In this document: positions 16,861 through 25,292 of the stretch, one piece after another
Layout: each line of letters opens with the position of its first letter
Position numbering within the stretch: position 1 is the stretch's first letter
DNA from: Kistimonas asteriae
Lineage (GTDB): Bacteria > Pseudomonadota > Gammaproteobacteria > Pseudomonadales > Endozoicomonadaceae
Assembly (NCBI RefSeq): GCF_018263925.1
Contig: NZ_JAEVHF010000001.1
Location: 186,001-250,000 of the forward strand
Reading direction: 5' to 3'
DNA: 64,000 nt
Notes under the pieces: model-generated
What the model was told of the DNA's origin: nothing
The model's database searches: none
What the model saw: only the letters and a program-made list of their open reading frames with translations
Made by a program: the position numbers and the translations under genes

Positions 16861-17982
16861 CTATAGCGTTGTAACAGGATAAAGAATCCGATCGTTATAT
16901 CCCGTCAGTACAGTCATGGTGCCAGATAACGCCTTATCCAGTTCGGTATCGCCGGTATCCAGCAATAACGGCCGCCCATCCAGCTCCCTGATCTTGGTTT
17001 TTGTGGCCAGAACCAGAATATTGTCCCGCCCCACTGTACGGATGACCTCTGGACTCAGCTGTTGATTACCCCGCCCCAACAAATGTCCCTGACCACCTAT
17101 CGCTGTGACCAACAGTTTGACCGGTTTATCCTTGATGTGCGCCAGTATGTCCTGTTCTGTCATATCCGAGGCAATCAAGGTTTCATTGCAGATCAGATCA
17201 ACACCAAGCAGTGTATTTTCCAGCCCCAGGACATCCATCACTCCTTTGGTCGTTGAGCCCGGACCTACCAGGTAAAGGACATCCTCTTGCATGATTTCAT
17301 CACGGAAATAATCGGCAATATCCTGAACCACCAGCGCTTCGACTTCACGCCCCGCCTGTTTAACCTGTTGAACAAAACGGCCTTCTTCCGGTACCAGCAA
17401 ATCACCATAGTGCTTGGCCCTGACGCGTCCTTCCCGAAATGCGGACTCATCAATATCCCTGACATCCTGTTCCCGCAGGCCCACCAGCTCACCCCGAACC
17501 AGCATGGCGACCACTTCCCCTGCCGCAGACGGTGTCACCGCGTATACGCCTGAGTGAATTTTGACGCCTGCCGGAATCCCCAGCACCGGCTGCGCGGCAC
17601 TCACACTGTTACAGATATTTCTGGCGGTACCATCGCCACCGGCAAAGAGAATCAGATTAACGCCAGCCTGCTCCATGGCGGTTGCAGCCGCTTCGGTATC
17701 TTCGGGGGATGTCGGCTTTTGCTCAGACCTGCCGAGCAACTGGTTTCCGAAACCCATGCGCTTCAACAAGGCGCTACCCATGTCATCACGCCAGGTCAGA
17801 AATTGAATCTGATCCTTAAGCGAAAGCAGTTTTCCCAGTGCAACCTCGGTTCGCGCCTCAGCCCGGGGAGTAGCCCCAAGCGCCAGCGCCTGCTCGACCG
17901 TTTCAACACCATCACTGCCCTTCAGGGCAACACGTCCGCCAAGGCCGGCAACCGGATTGATAATCAGTCCTATGGTAAACAA
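16861..17982 (-). CDS. ATP-NAD kinase family protein
   Basis: A protein of about 373 residues from the ATP-NAD/AcoX kinase family. The N-terminal IGLIINPVAGLGGRVALKGSDG segment and the LFAGGDGTARNI motif (the nucleotide-binding GGDGT) are clear. Later blocks are GIPAGVKIHSGVYAV and LYLVGPGSTTKGVMD. These proteins are longer than the housekeeping NadK and their exact substrate is not settled. The start is uncertain: GTG at 18003 and 17985 and TTG at 17982 are all in frame. The TTG is chosen because AGGGGG lies six bases before it. Confidence 0.8.
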   Translation of the reverse strand: MFTIGLIINPVAGLGGRVALKGSDGVETVEQALALGATPRAEARTEVALGKLLSLKDQIQFLTWRDDMGSALLKRMGFGNQLLGRSEQKPTSPEDTEAAATAMEQAGVNLILFAGGDGTARNICNSVSAAQPVLGIPAGVKIHSGVYAVTPSAAGEVVAMLVRGELVGLREQDVRDIDESAFREGRVRAKHYGDLLVPEEGRFVQQVKQAGREVEALVVQDIADYFRDEIMQEDVLYLVGPGSTTKGVMDVLGLENTLLGVDLICNETLIASDMTEQDILAHIKDKPVKLLVTAIGGQGHLLGRGNQQLSPEVIRTVGRDNILVLATKTKIRELDGRPLLLDTGDTELDKALSGTMTVLTGYNDRILYPVTTL

Positions 17983-18227
17983 CACAATCCCCCTAAATAC
18001 CACAAACCGTTACAGAAACTGTTCTTGATGGTAACAGCCACTCAAGATACCCTGAAAGCGTCCGGTATCGGGTGACTGAAGACAACCTTTGATGATCCAT
18101 GCGAGTTTTCAGTCCCCCTTTGTCACCAGGTTGTCATGGCTTGGTCATGGCATTGCCATAAAGGTTAGATAAGCTAAAGCCAATGGTAACCCGATAACAC
18201 CGGACCCCAGGCCGAAGGAGATGATCA

Positions 18228-18437
18228 ATGACTTACACTCTTAGCTCACCGACACAACAGCCGGTACAGGATCCCACCCAGGCCCAAAGACAGGATTGTT
18301 TTAACGGCGCCGCTATCGTTACTGAGGATGGCCGCGAGATCCCGATTACCGAAGCCATGCTGAAGGCAGCCTTTGAGCAGTTTGATGCCACTGGCACCAT
18401 GTCCTGTCCAACCCATGGGTTTTCAGTTACTCACTGA
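18228..18437 (+). CDS. PA1571-family small protein
   Basis: A 69-residue protein of unknown function with the conserved core FNGAAIVTEDGREIPITEAM, which matches the small PA1571-type proteins of pseudomonads and relatives. AAGGAG sits seven bases before the ATG. Its last 11 bases overlap the end of pdxB on the opposite strand. Confidence 0.75.
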   Translation: MTYTLSSPTQQPVQDPTQAQRQDCFNGAAIVTEDGREIPITEAMLKAAFEQFDATGTMSCPTHGFSVTH

Positions 18438-19572
18438 TCACCCGGAACCCCTGACCTTCAAGCAGGATTTGAACGTCTGGGGTCGTATTACGCAGGCGCA
18501 CTTTCAATGATTGAAATTCACGCCGTTCCAGGTAGTTTTTTCGAAGCCTGTCGAAAACCATCGGAACGGCCTCCTCTCTCTGCCTGAGCGCCAGACGCAG
18601 GCGAACATCATCCCGCCTCACATCGTAGACTGCCCGCAGCGCCGTCGTAATTGCCTCTTCCGCCTGCACATCACTGGAGAACGTCAGACTCCGTAATACG
18701 GGAATCGGCATGACATTGTTGATTCTAACCCTGGCAGGCAATCCAAAATAACGGCACAGCGCCTGGTATATCATCCCGGTACCACGAATTTTTGCTTCCA
18801 GGCTATACCCGGCAATATGGGGTGTACCGATGGCCACATGATCCAGCAGATCAAGAGAAATGTCGGGTTCCTGCTCCCAGACATCCAGCACAGCAGTGAT
18901 ATTCCTCTGCTGCAATCGCGCCAGCAGCGCCAGGTTATCAACAACCGGTCCTCTGCTACTGTTGATCAGAACACTGCCTGGGCGAATCAACCCAATACGC
19001 TGCTCATCCAATAGATGGAAGGTCGGATGATCCCCCCCATTTGTTAAGGGGGTATGCAATGAAATGATATCGGCCTTCTTGAGGAGTTCATCCAGTTCGA
19101 CCCTCTGTTCGGCTTTTTCCGCCGGAGCGAAGGGATCATGCACCAGACAACGTACGCCTGACGCTTCCAGGCGCCCGAGTAACCGCCCACCGACATGACC
19201 TTTACCAATAATGCCAACCACCTGATCCTTCAGCACAAAACCTAACTGCTCTGACAGGATATTGATCGCACTGAGGACATATTCAACAACCGAATCAGCG
19301 TTACAGCCGGGCGCATGAGCAAAGCCAATTCCCTGTTTCTGCAACCAGTCGGTATCCACGTGATCAATACCACTGGTTGCCGATGCGACAAATCGCACAT
19401 TGCTGTTTACGAGCAACTCACGATTCACCTGGGTTACGGAACGAACCAGCAACACATCGGCATCAGCCACTTGAGCGGCATCCAGAGTCCGGCCGGGAAC
19501 GCTGACAACCTCGCCCAAACCACCAAAAAACACATCCGCCAGCGGGATGTTCTCATCGGCGACAATTTTCAT
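18427..19572 (-). CDS. pdxB: Erythronate-4-phosphate dehydrogenase PdxB
   Basis: A 381-residue NAD-dependent dehydrogenase for the second step of pyridoxal phosphate synthesis. It begins MKIVADENIPLADVFFGGLG, typical of PdxB. The D-2-hydroxyacid dehydrogenase core shows ATSGIDHVD, the Rossmann motif GIIGKGHVGGRL, INSSRGPVVD, and the catalytic region DVWEQEPD and GTPHIAGYSLEAK. The C-terminal DUF3410-type dimerisation part is present. It is divergent from epmC, with a 90-bp shared upstream region. pdxJ of the same pathway lies at 40-41 kb. Confidence 0.96.
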   Translation of the reverse strand: MKIVADENIPLADVFFGGLGEVVSVPGRTLDAAQVADADVLLVRSVTQVNRELLVNSNVRFVASATSGIDHVDTDWLQKQGIGFAHAPGCNADSVVEYVLSAINILSEQLGFVLKDQVVGIIGKGHVGGRLLGRLEASGVRCLVHDPFAPAEKAEQRVELDELLKKADIISLHTPLTNGGDHPTFHLLDEQRIGLIRPGSVLINSSRGPVVDNLALLARLQQRNITAVLDVWEQEPDISLDLLDHVAIGTPHIAGYSLEAKIRGTGMIYQALCRYFGLPARVRINNVMPIPVLRSLTFSSDVQAEEAITTALRAVYDVRRDDVRLRLALRQREEAVPMVFDRLRKNYLERREFQSLKVRLRNTTPDVQILLEGQGFRVISE

Positions 19573-19589
19573 TCAACGCCCGCATCAAC

Positions 19590-19619
19590 CTGATAGCCAA
19601 GATGACCGGATGGTATAAT
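19590..19619 (+). promoter_or_regulatory. Extended -10 promoter in front of epmC
   Basis: TGGTATAAT (19611-19619) is an exact extended -10 element. A weak -35 (CTGATA or TGATAG) lies 17-18 bases upstream. The apparent ATG at 19618 lies inside this -10 box, so translation must start further down. Confidence 0.6.
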
Positions 19620-19662
19620 GCGCCCCGGCATTCCGCAAACCTCCGGCAACATTGACGTTATC

Positions 19663-20199
19663 ATGCAACACAACACCCAGGATCTGGTTACACTGTTTAA
19701 CAAAACCTTCCTTACAACGGACAATACCGAGCTAGCAGGCGGCTACAACGAACCGCTGTATCAGCCGGCAACACCAGATAACCCCACACATCGCATTCTC
19801 TTCACCCATGATTATTTTGCCAGTGCCCTGCATGAAGTCGCCCACTGGTGCGTAGCCGGACCCACGCGTCGGCAGCGGGTGGATTATGGCTACTGGTATG
19901 AACCGGATGGCCGAACACAGGAACAACAACACCTGTTTGAACAGGTCGAAGTCAGACCCCAGGCGTTTGAGTGGATTTTCGCCAACGCCTGTCGTTACCG
20001 TTTCCGAATCAGCGCAGATAACCTCATGGCAGGTAACAGCGCCTCTCACACCTTCAAAGACAATATATTCAAGGAAGTTCAGACAATTTTCTGCACAGGC
20101 TTACCTGCCAGAGCGCAGCGGTTTACCGATGCACTGGCACGATTTTATGGCTGTCACTCTCCACTGGAAGGATTTTCACGGCAATATCTCGATCAGTAG
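19663..20199 (+). CDS. epmC: Elongation factor P hydroxylase EpmC
   Basis: A 178-residue enzyme of the EpmC (YfcM) family that hydroxylates the beta-lysyl-lysine of elongation factor P. Recognisable blocks are FASALHEVAHWCVAG (with a histidine/glutamate metal-type motif), VDYGYWYEPDGRT and FEQVEVRPQAFEW. The frame is open from 19618, but that ATG lies in a TATAAT promoter box. The ATG at 19663 gives the usual N-terminus. Its presence implies EpmA and EpmB elsewhere in the genome. Confidence 0.9.
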   Translation: MQHNTQDLVTLFNKTFLTTDNTELAGGYNEPLYQPATPDNPTHRILFTHDYFASALHEVAHWCVAGPTRRQRVDYGYWYEPDGRTQEQQHLFEQVEVRPQAFEWIFANACRYRFRISADNLMAGNSASHTFKDNIFKEVQTIFCTGLPARAQRFTDALARFYGCHSPLEGFSRQYLDQ

Positions 20200-20338
20200 C
20201 AAAGCTACTATCAACGTTTCCTCCTGAAACCGGCGCACTTTGAGTAGCAATACTGACTTCTATCGTTTTTATAACAATTTAGAATCAAAACTAACGACAA
20301 ATAACTTTTATATTCCGAAAAAACGACAGAAGTTATCA

Positions 20339-21727
20339 ATGCACAGCCAAAAAACCCGGTTCCAGCGCTTTATGGCCGAAGCGAAGGAACTGATGATCCT
20401 CGCCGCCCCCATCATCGTCTCCCAGCTCTCCATGAGCGGTATGGGATTTATTGACACCAGCATGGCCGGCCAGGCCAGTGCGCGTGACCTTGCCGCCATT
20501 GCCATTGGCGGCAGCCTCTGGATGCCCTTCTACCTGCTGGTCAGGGGCACATTGATGGCTACTACACCCACTGTCGCTCATTTGTTTGGCGCGGGTAAAA
20601 CAGACGATATTGCAGGTGAAGTTCGCCAGGGACTCTGGATTGCATTGATAGCCGGCTTGGTGGCCATGATCTACCTGCACAGCACAGAGCCCTTGCTGCG
20701 CCTGATGAAGGTTTCCCCTGACCTGATTGTCATTATCGACGAATACCTGAAAGCACTGGCCTATGGCGCGCCCGCCATCGCCATCTACCAGACATTGAAT
20801 GCCTATTGCGAAGGTACATCAGATACCCGGCCAGCGATGATATTCAGTGTTATTGCATTGTTGCTCAACATTCCAGCCAACTACATCCTGATTTATGGCA
20901 AATTCGGTTTTCCCGCCATGGGCGGCGTCGGCTGTGGCTGGGCGACAGCGCTTGCCTTCTGGAGTATGGCGATCATGATGATGATCTATACCGCCTTTGG
21001 CCGAAAGCATAAGCCAAGGGGTATATTTGCTGCCATCGACCGACCTGTCGGTTCACGGATAGCGGAACACCTGAAACTGGGCTTCCCTATCGGAATGACC
21101 ATGTTTATTGAGGGCAGTATCTTTGCCATTATCGCCCTCCTGATTGGTCGCCTGGGCGCCAGTACGGTTGCCAGCCACCAAGTGGCCCTGAACTTTTCCT
21201 CCCTGACGTTCATGCTGCCGTTAAGCATCAGCTTTGCCATCACCATCCGGGTCGGTCAATCGCTCGGCGCCAACAATCCGGAAAAAGCCCGGTTTGCCGC
21301 CTATGTCGGCCATGCCGTCAGTCTTTTCTTCGCCTGCCTGAGCGCCGGATTAATGCTGATCGCTCCTGAGATGATTGCCGGAATCTACAGCAGCAACCCG
21401 GAGGTCATACAGGCCGCCTCCGCTTTGCTGTTTTATGCTGCCATTTTCCAATTTTCTGACGCCATGCAGGCAGCGGCAGTCGGCTCACTGCGCGGCTACA
21501 AAGATACCCGCACACCAATGTTTCTGGTTGTCATGGCCTACTGGGCCGTCGGCTTGCCGATGGGCTATATCCTTGGCATGACCGATATCGCTGGTGACTC
21601 CATGGGCCCACGAGGCTTCTGGATCGGACTGGTAGCTGGCCTGACCATAGCGGCCTTGCTGCTTGGGCTCCGCCTCTACGCCACCAGCCTGAACCGGTGC
21701 CGGATGATTACCCCTCAAACGGCTTGA
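20339..21727 (+). CDS. MATE family multidrug efflux transporter, NorM-like
   Basis: A 462-residue inner-membrane protein with twelve predicted helices, formed of two MATE halves. The N-terminal LAAPIIVSQLSMSGMGFIDTSMAGQ block, the loop GGVGCGWATAL and the repeat-2 start GFPIGMTMFIEGSIF are typical of NorM-type sodium- or proton-driven exporters of cationic drugs. The frame is open from a TTG at 20240, but those 33 extra residues are polar and AT-rich. The ATG at 20339 gives the normal NorM start and length. Confidence 0.9.
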   Translation: MHSQKTRFQRFMAEAKELMILAAPIIVSQLSMSGMGFIDTSMAGQASARDLAAIAIGGSLWMPFYLLVRGTLMATTPTVAHLFGAGKTDDIAGEVRQGLWIALIAGLVAMIYLHSTEPLLRLMKVSPDLIVIIDEYLKALAYGAPAIAIYQTLNAYCEGTSDTRPAMIFSVIALLLNIPANYILIYGKFGFPAMGGVGCGWATALAFWSMAIMMMIYTAFGRKHKPRGIFAAIDRPVGSRIAEHLKLGFPIGMTMFIEGSIFAIIALLIGRLGASTVASHQVALNFSSLTFMLPLSISFAITIRVGQSLGANNPEKARFAAYVGHAVSLFFACLSAGLMLIAPEMIAGIYSSNPEVIQAASALLFYAAIFQFSDAMQAAAVGSLRGYKDTRTPMFLVVMAYWAVGLPMGYILGMTDIAGDSMGPRGFWIGLVAGLTIAALLLGLRLYATSLNRCRMITPQTA

Positions 21728-21829
21728 TTCATCGTTCAGCCCTCCTCCAAATGGGCGATACATAACTCTATCGGCCTACATATTTCACTGGCCGGCAGGA
21801 TGCCGGCCCGCCTGTCAGAAGGAGCTGTA

Positions 21830-22543
21830 ATGGGTAGTGACAGCAATAACAACACCCCGTCTATCGACAAAGGCGACGGCCAGGTCGTCGACCTGTTTAC
21901 CGGCAAGACCTGGAATCCTGACGAAGCCAGCAAAATCATCCGCATTGCCCCTGAGCTGGACGGGCTGGAAATGCTTTACAGTAACGATGCCAACCCGGAT
22001 AAGCTGTTCAGCATGAAAATCCTCTGCTGGGCGCTGAACCAGAATGGTGAAATTGATGCGATGGTCCCCTGGCTGAGCCGGCTGGTCCCCTGCCGGGAAT
22101 TAAATGATCCGCTGAATGGGCACTGGGAAGGCTATTTTGACAACTTCCATGAAGCCGTGTTTTATGACGCACCGCTCCACAAGGTCGTGGAACTGGAGAG
22201 TTCTGCATCCTATTACGACGCTGAATACACCACTGAACAGGACACTATCCAGGAAATTCCTGACCCCATTGGTACACATGCCGTGCTGACAGGCGACAAA
22301 TTCCAGACAATCACCCTGACCCAGGTGACCAGCTGGCGCCTCCTTAACAATGGCGCCATCCAGGCCATGCTGGCAGACAGTGAGAAAGTAGAAAACACAC
22401 CGGTGCTAGTAGGCGACGAGAGCTTGTATGCGGCCCAGGAACACACCGATTTCAAATACTTTTTTCACCATATCATTGCCAACAAGATCAAGGCGGGCGA
22501 TCCGGAAGCTATGGCAGCCTTCACCCGCCTGCTTGATCTTTGA
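21830..22543 (+). CDS. Conserved hypothetical protein
   Basis: A 237-residue acidic soluble protein that I cannot assign to a family. The ATG at 21830 has AAGGAG eight bases upstream and is preferred over the in-frame ATG at 21800. Visible are DLFTGKTWNPDEASKIIR near the start, a helical LFSMKILCWALNQNG segment, PWLSRLVPC with a conserved-looking GYFDNFHEAVF, and a C-terminal YFFHHIIANKIKAGDPEAM helix pair. There is no signal peptide or membrane segment. It is convergent with bolA. Confidence 0.55.
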   Translation: MGSDSNNNTPSIDKGDGQVVDLFTGKTWNPDEASKIIRIAPELDGLEMLYSNDANPDKLFSMKILCWALNQNGEIDAMVPWLSRLVPCRELNDPLNGHWEGYFDNFHEAVFYDAPLHKVVELESSASYYDAEYTTEQDTIQEIPDPIGTHAVLTGDKFQTITLTQVTSWRLLNNGAIQAMLADSEKVENTPVLVGDESLYAAQEHTDFKYFFHHIIANKIKAGDPEAMAAFTRLLDL

Positions 22544-22594
22544 CGACTGAGCAATCACCCAGCTTACTGGCAAGATAGTCTTTCGGAGCAGTGG

Positions 22595-22903
22595 CTATTT
22601 TCCGCCCCCTTTGCAATTGGGCGAAGCTGGCGCCTGCTGAACCGTTTGCCACTCATCCGGCGTATAGGTATGTAACGCCAGGGCATGGACACCACTTTCC
22701 AGCTCTTCAGACAGTACGCGGTAAACCATCTGATGCCGTTTGACCGGTAATTTACCGGCAAAACTGTCAGTCACCAGAACCACCCGGAAATGCGATTCCG
22801 AACCTGCTGGCACATTGTGCATGTGGCTTTCGTTGTTGATTTCCATATGCACGACAGCAAATGCTGATGCCAGTTTACTTTCTATCCGTTCCTGTACTTC
22901 CAT
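22595..22903 (-). CDS. bolA: BolA family protein
   Basis: A 102-residue small protein with the BolA fold. The RIESKLASAF helix, HFRVVLVTDSFAGKLPVKRH (the helix-turn region with the conserved His) and VHALALHTYTPDEW are all present. BolA partners monothiol glutaredoxins in iron-sulfur handling and acts as a stress and morphology regulator. It is a monocistronic gene here. Confidence 0.95.
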   Translation of the reverse strand: MEVQERIESKLASAFAVVHMEINNESHMHNVPAGSESHFRVVLVTDSFAGKLPVKRHQMVYRVLSEELESGVHALALHTYTPDEWQTVQQAPASPNCKGGGK

Positions 22904-23037
22904 ACGTGCGACCTGCGATTATCGATGCCACTGACCAACAATGTCTGTAACCAATGGCTTCGCATGATAACACACAAGCCCGATTGAAAGGCTTACCACC
23001 CTCAGAACCTGACGGTTAAAACAGTGCTTTCCTCTAT

Positions 23038-23664
23038 TCAGCTCATCTGATTTTTTTCATAATTTCTGGCATACAACGATTCCCCCATGGCGGTAATCTG
23101 ATTACCTATCAACCGGTCAAATGCCGCCAGCATGCTGTCACAGGCAAACTGATCATGATCAAAGGCCCTAAGCACGTCTACCGCCGCCTCTACGGTTGAT
23201 AGATAACCGGGCGCCGGCACTTTACGGATACGATACGCCGATAACTTATCCGTCGTAATTTGCACGGCAGGGAGCGTATGAAGGCAAGTGGACAGATAGT
23301 ATATTTTCCGCGCTTTACGCCATGTTGCATCCAAGAGAATAAACAACGGCTTCCTGTCACCTGACCCGGCATTTACCACTGTATTCAGCGGCACAGCCCC
23401 TTCCTTTGGGAAAAGCAACCAAGGTTGGCAGCCCGGATCATTCAATCGTTCCATCAGGTAGGTATCCGATGAAAAATCTTCACCGACAAGAATCTCGGCA
23501 TTCCCCACAGAAAGCGTGACGATTCTCGCCGTATTCAAGGCATGACGGGATTCATCGGGATGTTGGAGAATCAGTAAATCGACCGGTGCCTGATAAGCGA
23601 TCAAATCATGACAGTAGCAGACAGATTCAGGACGACCGCAACGCGGGCAAGAAATACGGCTCAT
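23038..23664 (-). CDS. tapT: tRNA-uridine aminocarboxypropyltransferase TapT (DTW domain)
   Basis: A 208-residue DTW-domain enzyme, YfiP/TapT type, that adds the aminocarboxypropyl group from SAM to uridine 47 of tRNAs. The N-terminal zinc-like CPRC and VCYC cysteines and LLILQHPDESRHALNTARI are present. The signature motif reads DATW instead of the usual D-G/S-T-W, followed by RKARKIYYLS. STVEAAV near the end corresponds to the conserved STLEA. The ATG at 23664 is preferred over a TTG twelve bases upstream. Confidence 0.86.
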   Translation of the reverse strand: MSRISCPRCGRPESVCYCHDLIAYQAPVDLLILQHPDESRHALNTARIVTLSVGNAEILVGEDFSSDTYLMERLNDPGCQPWLLFPKEGAVPLNTVVNAGSGDRKPLFILLDATWRKARKIYYLSTCLHTLPAVQITTDKLSAYRIRKVPAPGYLSTVEAAVDVLRAFDHDQFACDSMLAAFDRLIGNQITAMGESLYARNYEKNQMS

Positions 23665-23823
23665 GAGAGAGAACAACAGGTAAGAGGAAAAAACGGACTA
23701 TACGAGCACAGTACCACGTATATCAAACAGACAGGAAAAGAAAATCACTACCGCAAGAATAATAAAACAATAAGACAGCGCGTGAGTGGCTACTACCCAA
23801 AAACCACTCTCGATTGATTACGA

Positions 23824-23940
23824 TTACTTGTCAGAATGGCGCTCCATATCTTTCTTGATAAACCAGGCGAAACCACCACCAAACGCAATCACCAATCCAA
23901 CGGTGACTAAACCCGCTACCACAACCGTATCCAGGTACAT
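23824..23940 (-). CDS. 38-residue single-helix membrane protein, CcoM-like
   Basis: A very short gene with an excellent GGAAGGAGGGG ribosome-binding site five bases or fewer from its ATG at 23940. It encodes 38 residues: an N-terminal MYLDTVVVAG, one membrane helix ending GGGFAWF, and a charged tail IKKDMERHSDK. The size, the V/L-T-V-G-L core and the F-IKKD end resemble CcoM, the small accessory subunit of cbb3 cytochrome oxidase in pseudomonads. The resemblance comes from memory of the family and is not proven. The cco genes themselves are not in the window. Confidence 0.55.
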   Translation of the reverse strand: MYLDTVVVAGLVTVGLVIAFGGGFAWFIKKDMERHSDK

Positions 23941-24004
23941 AACCCCTCCTTCCTGCATTTTCGTTCTCTTTATGAATTCAGGCTAGCAGCACCCGGAAAC
24001 CGCC

Positions 24005-24634
24005 CTATTGACACAGATCAATAACCCTTCGAAAAGTCAGGTTGATGCGGGAGGATATGTTTCTTTGTGTCTTTGGAATCTGATGTTGCCAGTGCTGCTG
24101 CATGCCATCCCCCATAAAGAGCAGCGACCCTGCTTCCAGGTTCAGGGTTCGCACTGGAATTGAACGATCCGTTTTATGACGCAACTGAAACCGTCGCGTC
24201 GAGCCAAGGCTCAGTGAAGCCACCAGCGGATCGCCCCCCAGTTCTGGCTCATCGTCCGCATGCCAGCCATTGCTATCCTGCCCCGACCGGTAAAGGTTCA
24301 CCAATACACTATTGAATTCAGCCCCCGTCGCCTGCTCGACCCGCGTTTTGAGCGCATACAAATCCGGCAGCCAGGGCAACGGCTCCAGCTGAATCCCCGA
24401 GTAGCGATAACTGGCACCGGAATCACCATACCAGGCTTGCAGCCGGGGCAATGGCAGGGTTCGCCCAAATAATCGGATCTCATCCTGTCGCCACGAAACC
24501 GCGTCCAGCAGCTGTTGATACAACCGGCTGGCTTCCTCGACAGTCAACCAAGCTGGCCAGTACCGGCAGACACCGCCCGGCAAGGTGATGACTTCGCCAC
24601 TCATGACATCTCTGCTGGAATCAGGACTTAACAT
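24005..24634 (-). CDS. alkB: AlkB-type 2-oxoglutarate/Fe(II) dioxygenase
   Basis: A 209-residue DNA-dealkylation dioxygenase of the AlkB/ALKBH2-3 kind. It removes methyl groups from 1-methyladenine and 3-methylcytosine. The iron ligands are H125 and D127 in GWHADDEPELG and H184 in HWQHQIPK, and the 2-oxoglutarate arginine lies in SRINLTFR. The substrate-loop region RLQAWYGDSGASYRYSG is typical. An in-frame ATG at 24604 is an alternative start. The gene is divergent from yebG over a LexA box, which suggests SOS control in this organism, whereas E. coli alkB is under Ada. Confidence 0.9.
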   Translation of the reverse strand: MLSPDSSRDVMSGEVITLPGGVCRYWPAWLTVEEASRLYQQLLDAVSWRQDEIRLFGRTLPLPRLQAWYGDSGASYRYSGIQLEPLPWLPDLYALKTRVEQATGAEFNSVLVNLYRSGQDSNGWHADDEPELGGDPLVASLSLGSTRRFQLRHKTDRSIPVRTLNLEAGSLLFMGDGMQQHWQHQIPKTQRNISSRINLTFRRVIDLCQ

Positions 24635-24657
24635 TTGCCAACACCTGCCCTAGAATA

Positions 24658-24673
24658 CTGTATAGATATACAG
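24658..24673. promoter_or_regulatory. LexA-binding SOS box between alkB and yebG
   Basis: CTGTATAGATATACAG is a perfect match to the gammaproteobacterial LexA pattern CTG-N10-CAG with an AT-rich near-palindromic centre. It sits 31 bp before yebG and 23 bp before alkB, in position to repress both. Confidence 0.9.
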
Positions 24674-24704
24674 AATATCACAGACAAAAACCAAGAGGAC
24701 CACC

Positions 24705-24983
24705 ATGGCCGTTATCCCCATGTGGCAATGTGACCGGGACGGAAGCATGTTTGCAGATAAAAAAGCTGCCGAAGAGTATGATCGTCAACTGGAACTGGCT
24801 GCCAACCTGAGCAGCCTGCTGGAAAAACATTTCAGCACACTGGATGAAGAACTGGCCGAAAATATCGGTCTGCTGCTGGCCCGTCATAAGGACACCCTGT
24901 CTAAAGCCTTCAAAGGCAAACCCGAGCTGGTGCTGGAACTGCTGGGCGAAACCCGGCCAGAACCGTCAGCCGAGCCGGCCTGA
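24705..24983 (+). CDS. yebG: SOS-induced protein YebG
   Basis: A 92-residue protein of the YebG family, a known LexA regulon member of unclear biochemical role. The start MAVIPMWQCDRDGSMFADKK and the conserved helix around ENIGLLLARHKDTLSKAFKG are typical. AAGAGG lies just upstream of the ATG. The upstream LexA box fits the known regulation. Confidence 0.93.
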   Translation: MAVIPMWQCDRDGSMFADKKAAEEYDRQLELAANLSSLLEKHFSTLDEELAENIGLLLARHKDTLSKAFKGKPELVLELLGETRPEPSAEPA

Positions 24984-25292
24984 TAGGCACAGCACCCCAA
25001 CAAACAAGCACTCCGCCTGCCCTGTCATCCACACAGCGGCGGCGTAGACTGAAAGCCGTTATCCGAAGGTGCCTCCCACTCCAACATCTTTGGATGCTTT
25101 CAGGTAAATCCCTGCTTCGCCGGAAAGATTCACTTTCCGGCATTTTATTCTCTAAATTTTCCAGCTTCACCTATGCTGTGCACCGACACCAATCATCCGG
25201 ATTGTTTCCCGTTTCGGTCACCCCCATATTGAGTCTTTCCGGTTATCCGCTAACATACGCACCTTTTTATGTAGAGGGAGCAGGCAACCCCT
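24984..25292. other. 309-bp gap between yebG and rapA
   Basis: Apart from the hairpin at 25119-25141, which ends the yebG transcript, I see no gene here. The short frames present have no ribosome-binding site or family resemblance. The rapA promoter must lie in the last 150 bp; no clear -35/-10 pair stands out. Confidence 0.5.
25119..25152 (+). terminator. Terminator-like hairpin after yebG
   Basis: A perfect 9-bp stem GCCGGAAAG/CTTTCCGGC with a 5-base loop, followed by ATTTTATTCT. It is 135 bp past the yebG stop. Confidence 0.75.

Noticed and set aside
19618..19662. Upstream ATG as the start of epmC
   Set aside because: The ATG is part of an extended -10 TGGTATAAT promoter box, and the family N-terminus begins at 19663.
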